Below are positions 56,766-64,000 of a DNA stretch of 64,000 nt, one piece after another (positions within the stretch are counted from its first letter, which is position 1; each line of letters begins with the position of its first letter). The notes beneath the pieces are model-generated. The model was not told where the DNA came from and searched no databases. It was given only the letters and a program-made list of their open reading frames with translations. The translations under genes were made by a program, and so were the position numbers. The stretch comes from Candidatus Tisiphia endosymbiont of Nemotelus nigrinus (GTDB taxonomy: Bacteria > Pseudomonadota > Alphaproteobacteria > Rickettsiales > Rickettsiaceae), in the NCBI RefSeq assembly GCF_964026475.1, contig NZ_OZ032151.1, positions 1,240,001 to 1,304,000 on the forward strand, written 5' to 3'.

Positions 56766-57917
56766 GTGATAAAGAAAATAATTTTTTCTATTATAATAAA
56801 TTATATTATTTGTTTATCTTCTTATGCTGAACATGTTCTTCATACAGTATGGGGTGATTCAGTAGTTAATGATCCGATAATAGAGGAATTAATACAAAGT
56901 AAAGCTATGCAAAGAATAAAAGAAATTGATCAATCTGGTCCGCCGCCTTACTTGGAATTAATGCCGTTTTTTAGTCGCTATGATCACAGTATAGGAGTAT
57001 TTGTATTATTACAAAAAGTAGGAGTTTCAAAAATTGAACAAATAGCCGGCTTGTTACATGACGTTTCTCATACTGTTTTTTCTCATTTGGGAGATAATTT
57101 ATTTTATCAACCAAATAGCAGACGTTCTTATCAGGATACTATCCATTTATGGTTTCTAAAAAAAATGGATATTGAAAAAATTATCAGTAAATATAACATT
57201 TCTATTAGCGAATTAGATCCTGATAACCCTAAGTACGTAGCATTAGAATCCCCTTTACCTTCACTCTGTGCAGATCGTATCCAATATAATATTCACACAG
57301 GGGTTATTCTTGAAAAAATTTCAAAAATTGAAGCAAAGGAAATTGTCGAAAATTTACAATTTAAACATAATAAATGGTTTTTTACAGAACCTGTGCTTGC
57401 TAAAAAATTTGCTATGCTATCTTTAGATTTTACTTGGGAATTCTGGGGTAGCGAGTGGAATGCTGTAATTTATGATTGCTTTGTTAAGATTTTAAAACGT
57501 GCTGTAGATATTAATCTTATCACTAAAGATGAATTACATTTTGGTGTAGATAAGCAAGTTTTAACAAAGCTTCAAAAGAGTAAAGATGTTAAATTACAAA
57601 AATTATTTAAGGAGTATTCTCATAAAATTAAAACATTTTCAATAGTGGAATTTGGCAAAGGACAAATAAATATTAAACCAAAATTTAGAGGCATAGACCC
57701 TATGGTATATTATAATGGAAAATACCAACTATTATCAAAGATAGATAAAAATTTTAGTCATAATTTTAATTTGGTTAAAGAATGGTGTCAAAAAGGTTAT
57801 GGAATTAGTTACAGTAATAATGTTCCTAATAAGATAGTCTTGCCCTATACTCGAATAGGGTTAGATTATCAATATCCTACAAACCATATATTTCCAAGGG
57901 AAACTAAAGGGAATTAA
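56766..57917 (+). CDS. Exported HD-domain phosphohydrolase-like protein
   Basis: 383 residues starting at a GTG with AGAAGG upstream. The first 21 residues form a signal peptide (basic IKK, hydrophobic IIFSIIINYIICL, SSYA cleavage). An HD domain follows with His74 (RYDHSIG), His98-Asp99 (LLHDVSH) and His102, plus LCADRIQYNIH for the distal aspartate. This resembles dNTPase/YfbR-type HD enzymes but would act in the periplasm or beyond. Substrate unknown. Confidence 0.75.
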   Translation: MIKKIIFSIIINYIICLSSYAEHVLHTVWGDSVVNDPIIEELIQSKAMQRIKEIDQSGPPPYLELMPFFSRYDHSIGVFVLLQKVGVSKIEQIAGLLHDVSHTVFSHLGDNLFYQPNSRRSYQDTIHLWFLKKMDIEKIISKYNISISELDPDNPKYVALESPLPSLCADRIQYNIHTGVILEKISKIEAKEIVENLQFKHNKWFFTEPVLAKKFAMLSLDFTWEFWGSEWNAVIYDCFVKILKRAVDINLITKDELHFGVDKQVLTKLQKSKDVKLQKLFKEYSHKIKTFSIVEFGKGQINIKPKFRGIDPMVYYNGKYQLLSKIDKNFSHNFNLVKEWCQKGYGISYSNNVPNKIVLPYTRIGLDYQYPTNHIFPRETKGN

Positions 57918-57984
57918 GCGTTGTTAGAACATATAGTTAATCCCATAGGATTAGGTGATAAAGAACATAACGATTTTAAGTTGT

Positions 57985-58320
57985 GATTCTTAGCAGCGGC
58001 GGGAATATAGATACCTGCTTTCGCAAGGTTAACACAAAGTTTGTATCACATAATTCAATAGGCTTCACTATATAACTCACCTTACGTATGGCATTTAAAA
58101 GTCACAGGGAAAACAGCCCGGCGTCATTGCGAGGAGCTACTTTAGTAGCGACGAAGCAATCTAATGAGTGTGGATTGCTACAACCACTAAGTGGTTTCGC
58201 TAATAGCGTCTTGTATTTTTCTGCAATTTTTAAATTGTCATGGGGCTTATGCGTAAGGGGTGAGTATATAACTAACCCTAATGTTGATAGATATAAGCAT
58301 TTACAGGTTAGCTATATAAT
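57985..58320. repeat. Decayed REP and RPE-A repeats
   Basis: A degenerate REP (GCGGGAATATAGATACCTGC, about 57990-58036). An RPE-A unit (58121-58210, GTCATTGCGAGGAGCTACTTTAG followed by GATTGCTACAACC) and an outer TTAGCTATATAA follow at about 58304. Small frames across these are not considered genes. They make up the gap between the HD protein and the transporter. Confidence 0.65.
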
Positions 58321-58376
58321 CCAAGTTGTATAGGATAAATTATTACTGTATTATGGTTTTTTCCCAATAGATACTT

Positions 58377-59618
58377 ATGTTAACTCCTTCAAAATTATTC
58401 GTTATTTGGTTGTTTGGTCTAATTAGTGGATTTACCTTAATGATTACAGGTAATACTTTAAACTATTGGCTTGCCAAGGAGAATATTGAGTTACAATCTA
58501 TTGGGATGTTTGCTGTTATCGTAATACCGTACTCTATCAATTTTTTATGGGCTCCTATTTTTGATACGATACAGTTGGGTTGGTTAACTAAACTACTTGG
58601 TCATAGATTATCTTGGATTTGCCTGATCCAGATTTTGTTGGCATTTGCTATTTTTCTTTTAAGTACCATGAATCCTCACCATAGTCTAATATTGTTTGCA
58701 CTAGTAGGCTTGATAATATCATTTTTAAGTTCAGCTAAAGATACTGTTCTAGGAGCCCTTAGAACCGAAATCATTGCAAAAGAATCTCAAGGAGCAGCTT
58801 CTGGAATTTATATTTTTGGCTATCGCATCGGTATGCTAATATCAGGCTCCGGAGCTATCTATCTATCAAGCCATTTGGGGTGGAATAATATATATAAAAT
58901 CTTTGCCATTTCTGTACTTGTTTGTTCTGCTATTTTAGTTGTGAGTATCTTGCGATTAAAACACGACTTAATTCCCCAAACATATCAAGAGCATAAGGTA
59001 AATATTTCAAACTTTGTCCAAAATATCTTGAGTCCTGTAGGAGCTTTTCCTTTAATTTTTTTAATAACAGTTTTCTTGATTTTATATAGGTTGCCAGATG
59101 ATTTTATTAGTATGATGATTAACCCTTTCTTAATGCATATCGGCTATAACGAATTTGAAATAGCCAGTGTAGGAAAATTTTTTGGTATAATATCTATAAT
59201 AATTGGCGGACTAATAGCTAGCTTAGTGATGAGAAAAAAGAGTATCTTGGATAGTTTACTGATATTTGGAGTAATTCATGCAATAGCACATACCTTATTT
59301 ATTCTGCAAGAGATTTATGGCAAAAATTTACCATTATTCTTTATTACTACAGGTTTTGAAAGTATAACTGGTGGAATGACCATGACAGCCTACATTGCTT
59401 TTATTGCTTCAATCTGCCAAGGTAAATTTCGTGCTACACAATATTCGTTTTTCTCTTCTATGATGGGATTTTCTAGATCGATTTTTCCTGCTCTTTCAGG
59501 ATATATTGTAGTACAATTCGGATGGCAAAACTTTTTTACATTTATTACTATCACAACAATTCCTTCCTTACTTCTGCTATTAAAGCTTAGCTCACTGCTA
59601 AAAGAAAAAATGAAGTAA
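58377..59618 (+). CDS. AmpG-like MFS transporter (muropeptide permease family)
   Basis: 413 residues, about 12 membrane helices. The AmpG pattern is visible at the start (GLISGFTLMITGNTLNYWLA), in the loop FLWAPIFDTI...LGHRLSWI, and in FSSAKDTVLGALRTE-type sequence (SSAKDTVLGALRTEI). AmpG imports anhydro-muropeptides for wall recycling. Rickettsiae have several AmpG-like paralogues whose real substrates are unproven, so no gene symbol is given. Confidence 0.82.
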   Translation: MLTPSKLFVIWLFGLISGFTLMITGNTLNYWLAKENIELQSIGMFAVIVIPYSINFLWAPIFDTIQLGWLTKLLGHRLSWICLIQILLAFAIFLLSTMNPHHSLILFALVGLIISFLSSAKDTVLGALRTEIIAKESQGAASGIYIFGYRIGMLISGSGAIYLSSHLGWNNIYKIFAISVLVCSAILVVSILRLKHDLIPQTYQEHKVNISNFVQNILSPVGAFPLIFLITVFLILYRLPDDFISMMINPFLMHIGYNEFEIASVGKFFGIISIIIGGLIASLVMRKKSILDSLLIFGVIHAIAHTLFILQEIYGKNLPLFFITTGFESITGGMTMTAYIAFIASICQGKFRATQYSFFSSMMGFSRSIFPALSGYIVVQFGWQNFFTFITITTIPSLLLLLKLSSLLKEKMK

Positions 59619-59698
59619 ATATATAGTCAAATGATTTGAATAATTGGAGTGTGAATTAGATATTACCGTAATAGCTTTTTGCACTCTTTCGTCAATTT

Positions 59699-61069
59699 TT
59701 ATCCCAAAAAGATATAAGCTAAAGTTAGGAAGGCAAAAAATCCAAACGAGTCGGTTATGGCTGTCAAGAATACACCTGAACCAGTGGCGGGATCAATGTT
59801 TAAATAATGTAGAGTAATTGGTATTGTCGAACCAAAAAGACCGGCAATTAAGAAAGTTAGAATAACGGCTATGGAAAAAATCAAGCTAATCTGTGGATCA
59901 GAAAGCATTACTAAGATTAACAGTGCCCCAACTAACGCTAATATAGAACCGTTAAATCCGCATACAGCTACTTCTTTTAGAATCACTTTTAATACGTTAC
60001 TATGATGAATATCTTTGTTGGCAAGGGCTCTAACTGTCACTGTCATAGCTTGTGTGCCAGCATTCCCCCCCATAGAAGCAACAATAGGCATAATAGCCGC
60101 CAGTGCTACAAGTTTAGAGATTGTCATACTGAACTGGTTAATAATTATCGATGTCATACATGCGATAATTAGATTGAAAAATAACCAAGGAAATCTATGT
60201 CTTACAGTATAAAATAGATTGTAGAATGTGTCTTTGGTATGAACACCACCAAGTGACATTATATCTTTTTCTGTTTGTTGTTCAATGATGTAAAGCATGT
60301 TGTTTATTGAAATAGTACCTATTAATTTACCGCTTTTATTGACCACTGGTACAATTGTTAAAGCATATTGTTTAAAAATAAAACTTAACTCACTTAAGTT
60401 AGTAAAGAGATCGGTAATTTTAAATTCAGGATTCATCAGCTCTTTTACTAATTCATCCCCTTTATGTTTAAGTAAAGTGCTTAGGAGTATACTACCTATA
60501 GGTCGATATTTACTATCTGTTACAATAGCAGCATGGAAATCTTGGGTTATATGTTGGTGTCTAATAAAATCTATAGCTCTGGCTACTGTCCAATCTTCCT
60601 GAAATGATACAAAATGTCTTTCAATTACTCTACCAACAGTGTCTTCTGGGTAAGTACATCCTTCGATAATTTGTTGTCTCTTTTCTACTTTGAGATTATC
60701 TAAGATCATTTCTTTTGTTATATCATCAAGATCTTCTATAACTTCAACAGCATCTTCTATAGCCAGCTGATTAATTAAATGTACAGTTTTTCCTATACCT
60801 AAATTTTGGATTATTAATGGCTTTCTACTTACGCTAAGCTGCACTAAAGTTTCAGGTTTTAGTGTATCCTGTAATAAAGGAAGAATTATTTTATATGTTC
60901 TCTGATTTATATTATCTAAAAAATCTGCAAGATCTGCATAATGGAGATTACTCATAATCTCCACGGCTTTACCAACCTCATCATTATTTAGAAGATTATT
61001 AATCTGTTCAAATGTTGCATCAAATTGGTTTTGATGTACCGGTAACATACTTTTTGGTTGATTCTGCAT
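59699..61069 (-). CDS. mgtE: Magnesium transporter MgtE
   Basis: 456 residues. The cytoplasmic N-domain of superhelical repeats (NLHYADLADFLDNI) is followed by two CBS domains (EDTVGRVIERHFVSF, LFTNLSELSFIFKQYALTIVPVV). Five membrane helices follow with the pore segment MPIVASMGGNAGTQAMT and the ending LNIDPATGSGVFLTAITDSFGF. Magnesium binding to the N and CBS domains gates the channel. Confidence 0.95.
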   Translation of the reverse strand: MQNQPKSMLPVHQNQFDATFEQINNLLNNDEVGKAVEIMSNLHYADLADFLDNINQRTYKIILPLLQDTLKPETLVQLSVSRKPLIIQNLGIGKTVHLINQLAIEDAVEVIEDLDDITKEMILDNLKVEKRQQIIEGCTYPEDTVGRVIERHFVSFQEDWTVARAIDFIRHQHITQDFHAAIVTDSKYRPIGSILLSTLLKHKGDELVKELMNPEFKITDLFTNLSELSFIFKQYALTIVPVVNKSGKLIGTISINNMLYIIEQQTEKDIMSLGGVHTKDTFYNLFYTVRHRFPWLFFNLIIACMTSIIINQFSMTISKLVALAAIMPIVASMGGNAGTQAMTVTVRALANKDIHHSNVLKVILKEVAVCGFNGSILALVGALLILVMLSDPQISLIFSIAVILTFLIAGLFGSTIPITLHYLNIDPATGSGVFLTAITDSFGFFAFLTLAYIFLG

Positions 61070-61127
61070 AACTCCTCGTCAGCACAAATTTTTGATAACA
61101 AGTTATCTAGAATTCGGTTATACATAT

Positions 61128-61274
61128 TATAGTTAACCCGATTAACATTTAGCCATAGTAAATTTTTGTTATTGCTAGACCACATAGTGGTCGTGGCAAT
61201 CCACATTCATTAGAGATTGCTTCGTCACCTTCGGTTGCTTACAATAGCGAAGTAATGCTATTCGGATTAGTTAT
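61128..61274. repeat. RPE-A palindromic element
   Basis: The outer TATAGTTAACCCG and GGATTAGTTATA enclose TTATTGCTAGACCACATAGTGG...GGCAATCC and GATTGCTTCGTC. It separates mgtE from tRNA-Leu. Confidence 0.75.
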
Positions 61275-61339
61275 AAAAATAATCAGGTTATTTTAACATG
61301 TTAGATTTTATAAGGCAACTAAGTTGAAACATATATAAT

Positions 61340-61424
61340 TGGTGCGGTCGAGAAGACTTGAACTTCCACTCTGTTAGGAACAACCCCCTCAAGGCTGCGC
61401 GTCTACCAATTTCGCCACGACCGC
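61340..61424 (-). tRNA. tRNA-Leu (anticodon GAG)
   Basis: The acceptor GCGGTCG pairs with CGACCGC. The D loop is long, the anticodon stem CAGCC/GGTTG holds TTGAGGG (GAG), and an extended variable arm is present as expected for leucine. The T arm is GTTCAAGTC, and CCA is encoded. Confidence 0.95.
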
Positions 61425-62035
61425 AATTAATATAATTATTTCAACAATATCTTAGACTTTTCTAGGTTTTTGCCATAGCTAGGAATAACATTAAGAATAG
61501 TAAGGCTCATATCCATTGTTCTAAGAAAGGAATACACTTAATTCAATCACTTATTACTATAGCTTGAATTTTGGCTATATATAGCAAATTATTCTACCAA
61601 TATCAACATATATACTCGATAAAACTTAACAATTGTAATTCACTACGCAAAATGATTGGAAATTGATATGTATATTAATTCAAAATTTTTAGTAAAATTA
61701 CTTGTATTACCTAAAATTTTTATATACACTGTTAAACATGATGATAGTTGTTTTTATATTTAATTATAGAAAATTAACCATAAGTGGATTGCTTCGTAGG
61801 CTTACGCCTTCTTGCAATAATGACGTTAACCACATACGGCTTTTAAAATGTCCTGCCTAAAATTGCTTCCTTTTCTAACTTCCGACAATTGTGGTCCATA
61901 CCTACTCACAATCTGATATACCCCCACGAAATCAATCGCGGTTGATTCTTTGGGGTATAATTAATGTAATGGTTGTAGTAATGGAGAAATAATACCTAAT
62001 TTACTGTATTCGATAAAAAAATAGGCTTTTATTCG
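61425..62035. other. Gene-free AT-rich gap
   Basis: About 600 bp with no supported coding frame. It holds an RPE-A fragment at 61789-61833 (GGATTGCTTCGTAGGC...). A small palindrome, AATCAATCGCGGTTGATT, lies at about 61930-61947. The rest looks like decayed sequence. Confidence 0.5.
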
Positions 62036-62059
62036 TAGACACTTATATCTTTAAATTAT

Positions 62060-62200
62060 GATATAAGTAATTGTAAGAGGGTGACTTGATAGACACTGGA
62101 CTGAAATAGTCGTAAACAGAATAAGTACCCTCTTACAAAGTTTGCTTTGAACAAATTGCAGAAGGTGCTGGAAACAGCAGCCTTGCACAATAAGATGAAG
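62060..62200 (+). ncRNA. Putative bridge RNA of IS110 copy 2
   Basis: The leader folds as a 10-bp stem, GTAAGAGGGT (62073-62082) with ACCCTCTTAC (62127-62136). In its 44-nt loop, TAGACACT (62090-62097) equals the left target plus CT core. GTAAACAG (62112-62119) is complementary at 7 of 8 bases to core plus right target (CTGTTAAC). A small GACT/AGTC hairpin separates the two. Downstream, AATTGC (62154-62159) equals the element's right end before the core. ATAAG (62190-62194) is complementary to core plus left end (CTTAT). They flank a GCTG-GAAA-CAGC hairpin (62167-62178). This is the layout of the target- and donor-binding loops of IS621-type bridge RNA. Pairing is read by eye; expression is unproven. 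Confidence 0.7.
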
Positions 62201-62211
62201 GAGATTATATC

Positions 62212-62481
62212 ATGAGTAAAATAATAGGTCTAGATGTAAGTAAAAAATGGTTAGATATATGTTTATATGAGTCTAACAATAAACCGATATATAATCGTTT
62301 TTCCAACGATAAGTTAGGGCATGAAGAACTGATAAAATTAACAAAAGAACAAGAAATTAAGCTAATAGTATGTGAACCTACTGGAGGTTATGAAGCGGAT
62401 ATTTGCCAAAAATTGTATAATAATAAACAACAGGTACATAAAGTCAATACATATAGCTTTAATTCATTAGTAAATCGGTGA
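62212..62481 (+). CDS. IS110 recombinase, N-terminal part (split)
   Basis: Same 89 residues as in copy 1, with Asp8 and Glu55 of the RuvC-like DEDD site. A GAAGGAG ribosome binding site lies upstream, just after the putative bridge RNA. It ends in a TGA that overlaps the GTG of the next frame (GTGA, 62478-62481). Confidence 0.85.
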   Translation: MSKIIGLDVSKKWLDICLYESNNKPIYNRFSNDKLGHEELIKLTKEQEIKLIVCEPTGGYEADICQKLYNNKQQVHKVNTYSFNSLVNR

Positions 62482-63161
62482 ATTTGTGTAAAACTGATAA
62501 GAAGGACGCATTTAAATTAGCATATTATGGCGATAAGATGCAGCTTTCAGCTAATTATTTATATCAAGTTGAATCCGATACTTTGAAGAGATATCAGCAA
62601 AGGCGAGAAGATTTAGTATTAATGCTTAGCAATGAAAAGAAGAGGCTACATCATAGTATTGATGGTATTGATAAAAAGAGTATAGAAAAGCTCATTAAAT
62701 TTTTACAGAATGAAATAGCTGAGCTTGATAAAAAATTAAGTGAAGTAATAGATGAGTCAGAAGAGTTGAAAGAGAAGGTAAAAATATTAGAGAGTGTGCC
62801 TGGTATTGGTAAATGCGTAGCTAAAAAACTAATTAGTTTTTTACCTGAATTAGGGAATAAAAATTATAGTAGTAATGAATTGTCAGCAATTGTAGGGATA
62901 GCTCCTTATGCCCGTGATAGTGGTAATAAGCAAGGACGAAGATTTATTAGAGGTGGCAGAAAAATACCACGATATGCTTTATATATGGCGGTATTGGCTG
63001 GTAAAAACGGTGTCAAAAATGGTTTTCAATATTTGAAAGCTTTATATGATAGGCTTGTTAACAATTTTAAACCTAAAAAGGTTGCTATAGTTGCATGCAT
63101 GCGTAAACTACTTGAAGTATGCCATAAACTTATTCAACAAAAACGTTGTTTTGTTATTTAG
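62478..63161 (+). CDS. IS110 recombinase, C-terminal part (split)
   Basis: Same 227 residues as in copy 1. It supplies the remaining acidic residues (TDKKDAF) and the serine Tnp domain (Ser148 in RDSGNKQG). The frame is -1 relative to the first part. I see no classic slippery heptamer in the 19-base overlap window (62463-62481), so termination-reinitiation at GTGA is the more natural way to make it. Confidence 0.85.
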   Translation: MNLCKTDKKDAFKLAYYGDKMQLSANYLYQVESDTLKRYQQRREDLVLMLSNEKKRLHHSIDGIDKKSIEKLIKFLQNEIAELDKKLSEVIDESEELKEKVKILESVPGIGKCVAKKLISFLPELGNKNYSSNELSAIVGIAPYARDSGNKQGRRFIRGGRKIPRYALYMAVLAGKNGVKNGFQYLKALYDRLVNNFKPKKVAIVACMRKLLEVCHKLIQQKRCFVI

Positions 63162-63207
63162 ATAAATATTTTTATTTTTTTGAAAATTTAGATAAAAGAT
63201 AATTGCT

Positions 63208-63364
63208 GTTAACAAAGCTTATTTAATTGATGAATTAATGGATTTTTTAGCGAAAATTAATAAGATTTTTGCTGGAATAGTGTACCTTTTTCAAAAAAAT
63301 CTTATAATTTGCAGCAAAAAAGACTTTATTCACCAATTAAATAAGCTTTGTTAACAGTGTCTAG
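63208..63364. repeat. MITE-A, interrupted copy (right 157 bp)
   Basis: From GTTAACAAAGCTTATTTAA to GCTTTGTTAACAGTGTCTAG. The missing first eight bases lie on the other side of IS110 copy 2 (62036-62043). The internal sequence closely matches the copy at 217-381 in inverse orientation and the truncated copy at 16232-16359. Confidence 0.88.
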
Positions 63365-63472
63365 CATTATTGACATGTTTATTAAACCATTAATTCCCAG
63401 ATTGCCCATTATTATATCATGTTAATCTTTTTGTCGTGTACTGAGGTAAAATACTCAAATTTCTTACAATTT

Positions 63473-63500
63473 ATTCAATCTACAACTGTAGTATTAGCTC
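63473..63500. repeat. MITE-B solo end
   Basis: CAATCTACAACTGTAGTATTAG, one end only of the element found whole at 29761-29859 and 51040-51137. Between it and the next gene (63501-63632) there is no further feature. Confidence 0.6.
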
Positions 63501-63632
63501 TCACCTCCAAATTAGAAAAAACCGAGGTTTATAATGGACTGAAAAAAATGGACAGAAAAAAAGAGGTATTAGGTGTTTAGTCCCAGGGTGTAATGTTGTA
63601 TATTATAAAGAATTACCATCAAGAGAGGAATT

Positions 63633-64000
63633 ATGGGACAAATATTACACGGCTGTGCCAAAACGACAGAGGCAATACGTTTCGCAATCCAAAATAGTCA
63701 AGAGAGCTTAAAGACTTTAGCAAGAAAATATTCTATTAATCCTAAAACAGTTGCTAAGTGGAAGAAACGAACTACATTACAAGATACTTGTATGGGTCCC
63801 AAAGAACCATCTTCTACAGTATTAACTTCTGAAGAAGAAGCTATGTGTATAGCATTTCGTAAACACACTTTATTATCTTTAGATGATTGCTTATATGCTT
63901 TACAAGTCAGTATTCCCAAGCTTACTAGATCTTCTTTACATAGACTTCTTCAACGCCATAATGTTAGTAGGTTACCGGAAGTAAAAGGAAATAACAAAAC
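63633..64000 (+). CDS. IS481-family transposase, N-terminal part (runs off the window)
   Basis: 122 visible residues from an ATG preceded by GAGAGGA. The helix-turn-helix region QESLKTLARKYSINPKTVAK is followed by the segment GPKEPSSTVLTSEEEAMCIA, FRKHTLLSLDDCLYALQ and LTRSSLHRLLQRHNVSRLP. This is the characteristic N-terminus of IS481 transposases common in Rickettsiales. The DDE catalytic domain lies beyond the window, so intactness cannot be judged. Confidence 0.88.
   Translation, partial: MGQILHGCAKTTEAIRFAIQNSQESLKTLARKYSINPKTVAKWKKRTTLQDTCMGPKEPSSTVLTSEEEAMCIAFRKHTLLSLDDCLYALQVSIPKLTRSSLHRLLQRHNVSRLPEVKGNNK

Larger units (their letters stand above)
62044..63207 (+). mobile_element. IS110-family element, copy 2, inserted in a MITE-A
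   Basis: 1164 bp. The left flank is TAGACACT (62036-62043), and the right flank GTTAACAAAGCTTATTTAA continues as an otherwise complete MITE-A to 63364. The CT core is at 62042-62043 and again at 63206-63207. Removing the element restores TAGACACTGTTAACAAAGC, the intact MITE-A end seen at 218-237. No terminal inverted repeats and no other duplication, as expected for the IS110 group. Confidence 0.92.

Noticed and set aside
8359..61833. CRISPR array
   Set aside because: Repeats are numerous but palindromic, irregularly spaced and dispersed; no regular repeat-spacer run and no cas genes are present.

Overview
The window looks like the chromosome of an obligate intracellular Rickettsiaceae bacterium: Rickettsia or a close relative, possibly one of the insertion-rich symbiont lineages. 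The evidence is the AT-rich sequence, a Tlc-type ATP/ADP translocase, and many ProP/AmpG-type transporters. An archaeal-looking ValRS, DUF2748- and HemY-type proteins, and swarms of palindromic repeats, some inside coding sequence, point the same way. I cannot name the species.

Layout. 1-4.1 kb: nucleotide translocase, ClpP, an exported small heat-shock protein and a dead integrase. 4.2-8.3 kb: a minus-strand heme cluster (hemY-like, mitofilin/HemX-like protein, hemD), an M16 peptidase and a frameshifted antitoxin. 8.7-14.4 kb: dapF-mtaB and gpsA-mreD-mrdA, covering peptidoglycan precursor, tRNA modification, phospholipid and cell-shape functions. 14.4-18.1 kb: an Rpn-type nuclease/transposase bracketed by inverted repeats, then an ABC exporter. 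18.4-23.7 kb: xerD, tRNA-Cys, tsaE, a sodium:solute symporter and uvrC. 24-26.2 kb: a probable effector with a C-terminal Ulp1/C48 protease, and iscX. 26.6-30 kb: a ProP-like transporter, an IS4 remnant and IS110 copy 1. 30.2-35.7 kb: a small membrane protein coupled to ruvAB, an FKBP, thyX and a second Rpn gene. 35.7-47.3 kb: dnaE, ugd, an AsmA-like protein, tyrS, pgeF, a glutamine-synthetase-like protein carrying a repeat, and VapBC. 47.5-50.7 kb: tRNA-Arg, a DUF2748 gene cut by a clean IS5 insertion, and lipB. 51-61 kb: hemC, valS, ubiA, rpmJ, a secreted HD-domain protein, ampG-like, mgtE. 61.3-64 kb: tRNA-Leu, IS110 copy 2 inside a MITE, and the start of an IS481 transposase.

The most interesting system is the IS110 pair. 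Both copies are 1164 bp and sit at the same point of the same target, the terminal TAGACACT|GTTAAC of a roughly 165-bp palindromic MITE. The leader of the element folds into a stem-loop. One side of its loop is identical to the left half of that target. The other side is complementary (7 of 8) to the right half. This is the logic of the bridge RNA described for IS621. The recombinase is split into two overlapping reading frames in both copies, although the element has evidently moved.

At least four repeat families shape the window. They are MITE-A (CTAGACACTG ends), MITE-B (CTAG...CTACAACTGTAG ends), RPE-A (a large palindrome with GTCATTGCGAG...GAAGCAATCC arms) and a short REP (GTCATTCCCGC...). 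They are nested in each other, fill most gaps between genes, and in three cases supply protein sequence (dnaE, the glutamine-synthetase-like gene, the end of ruvB).
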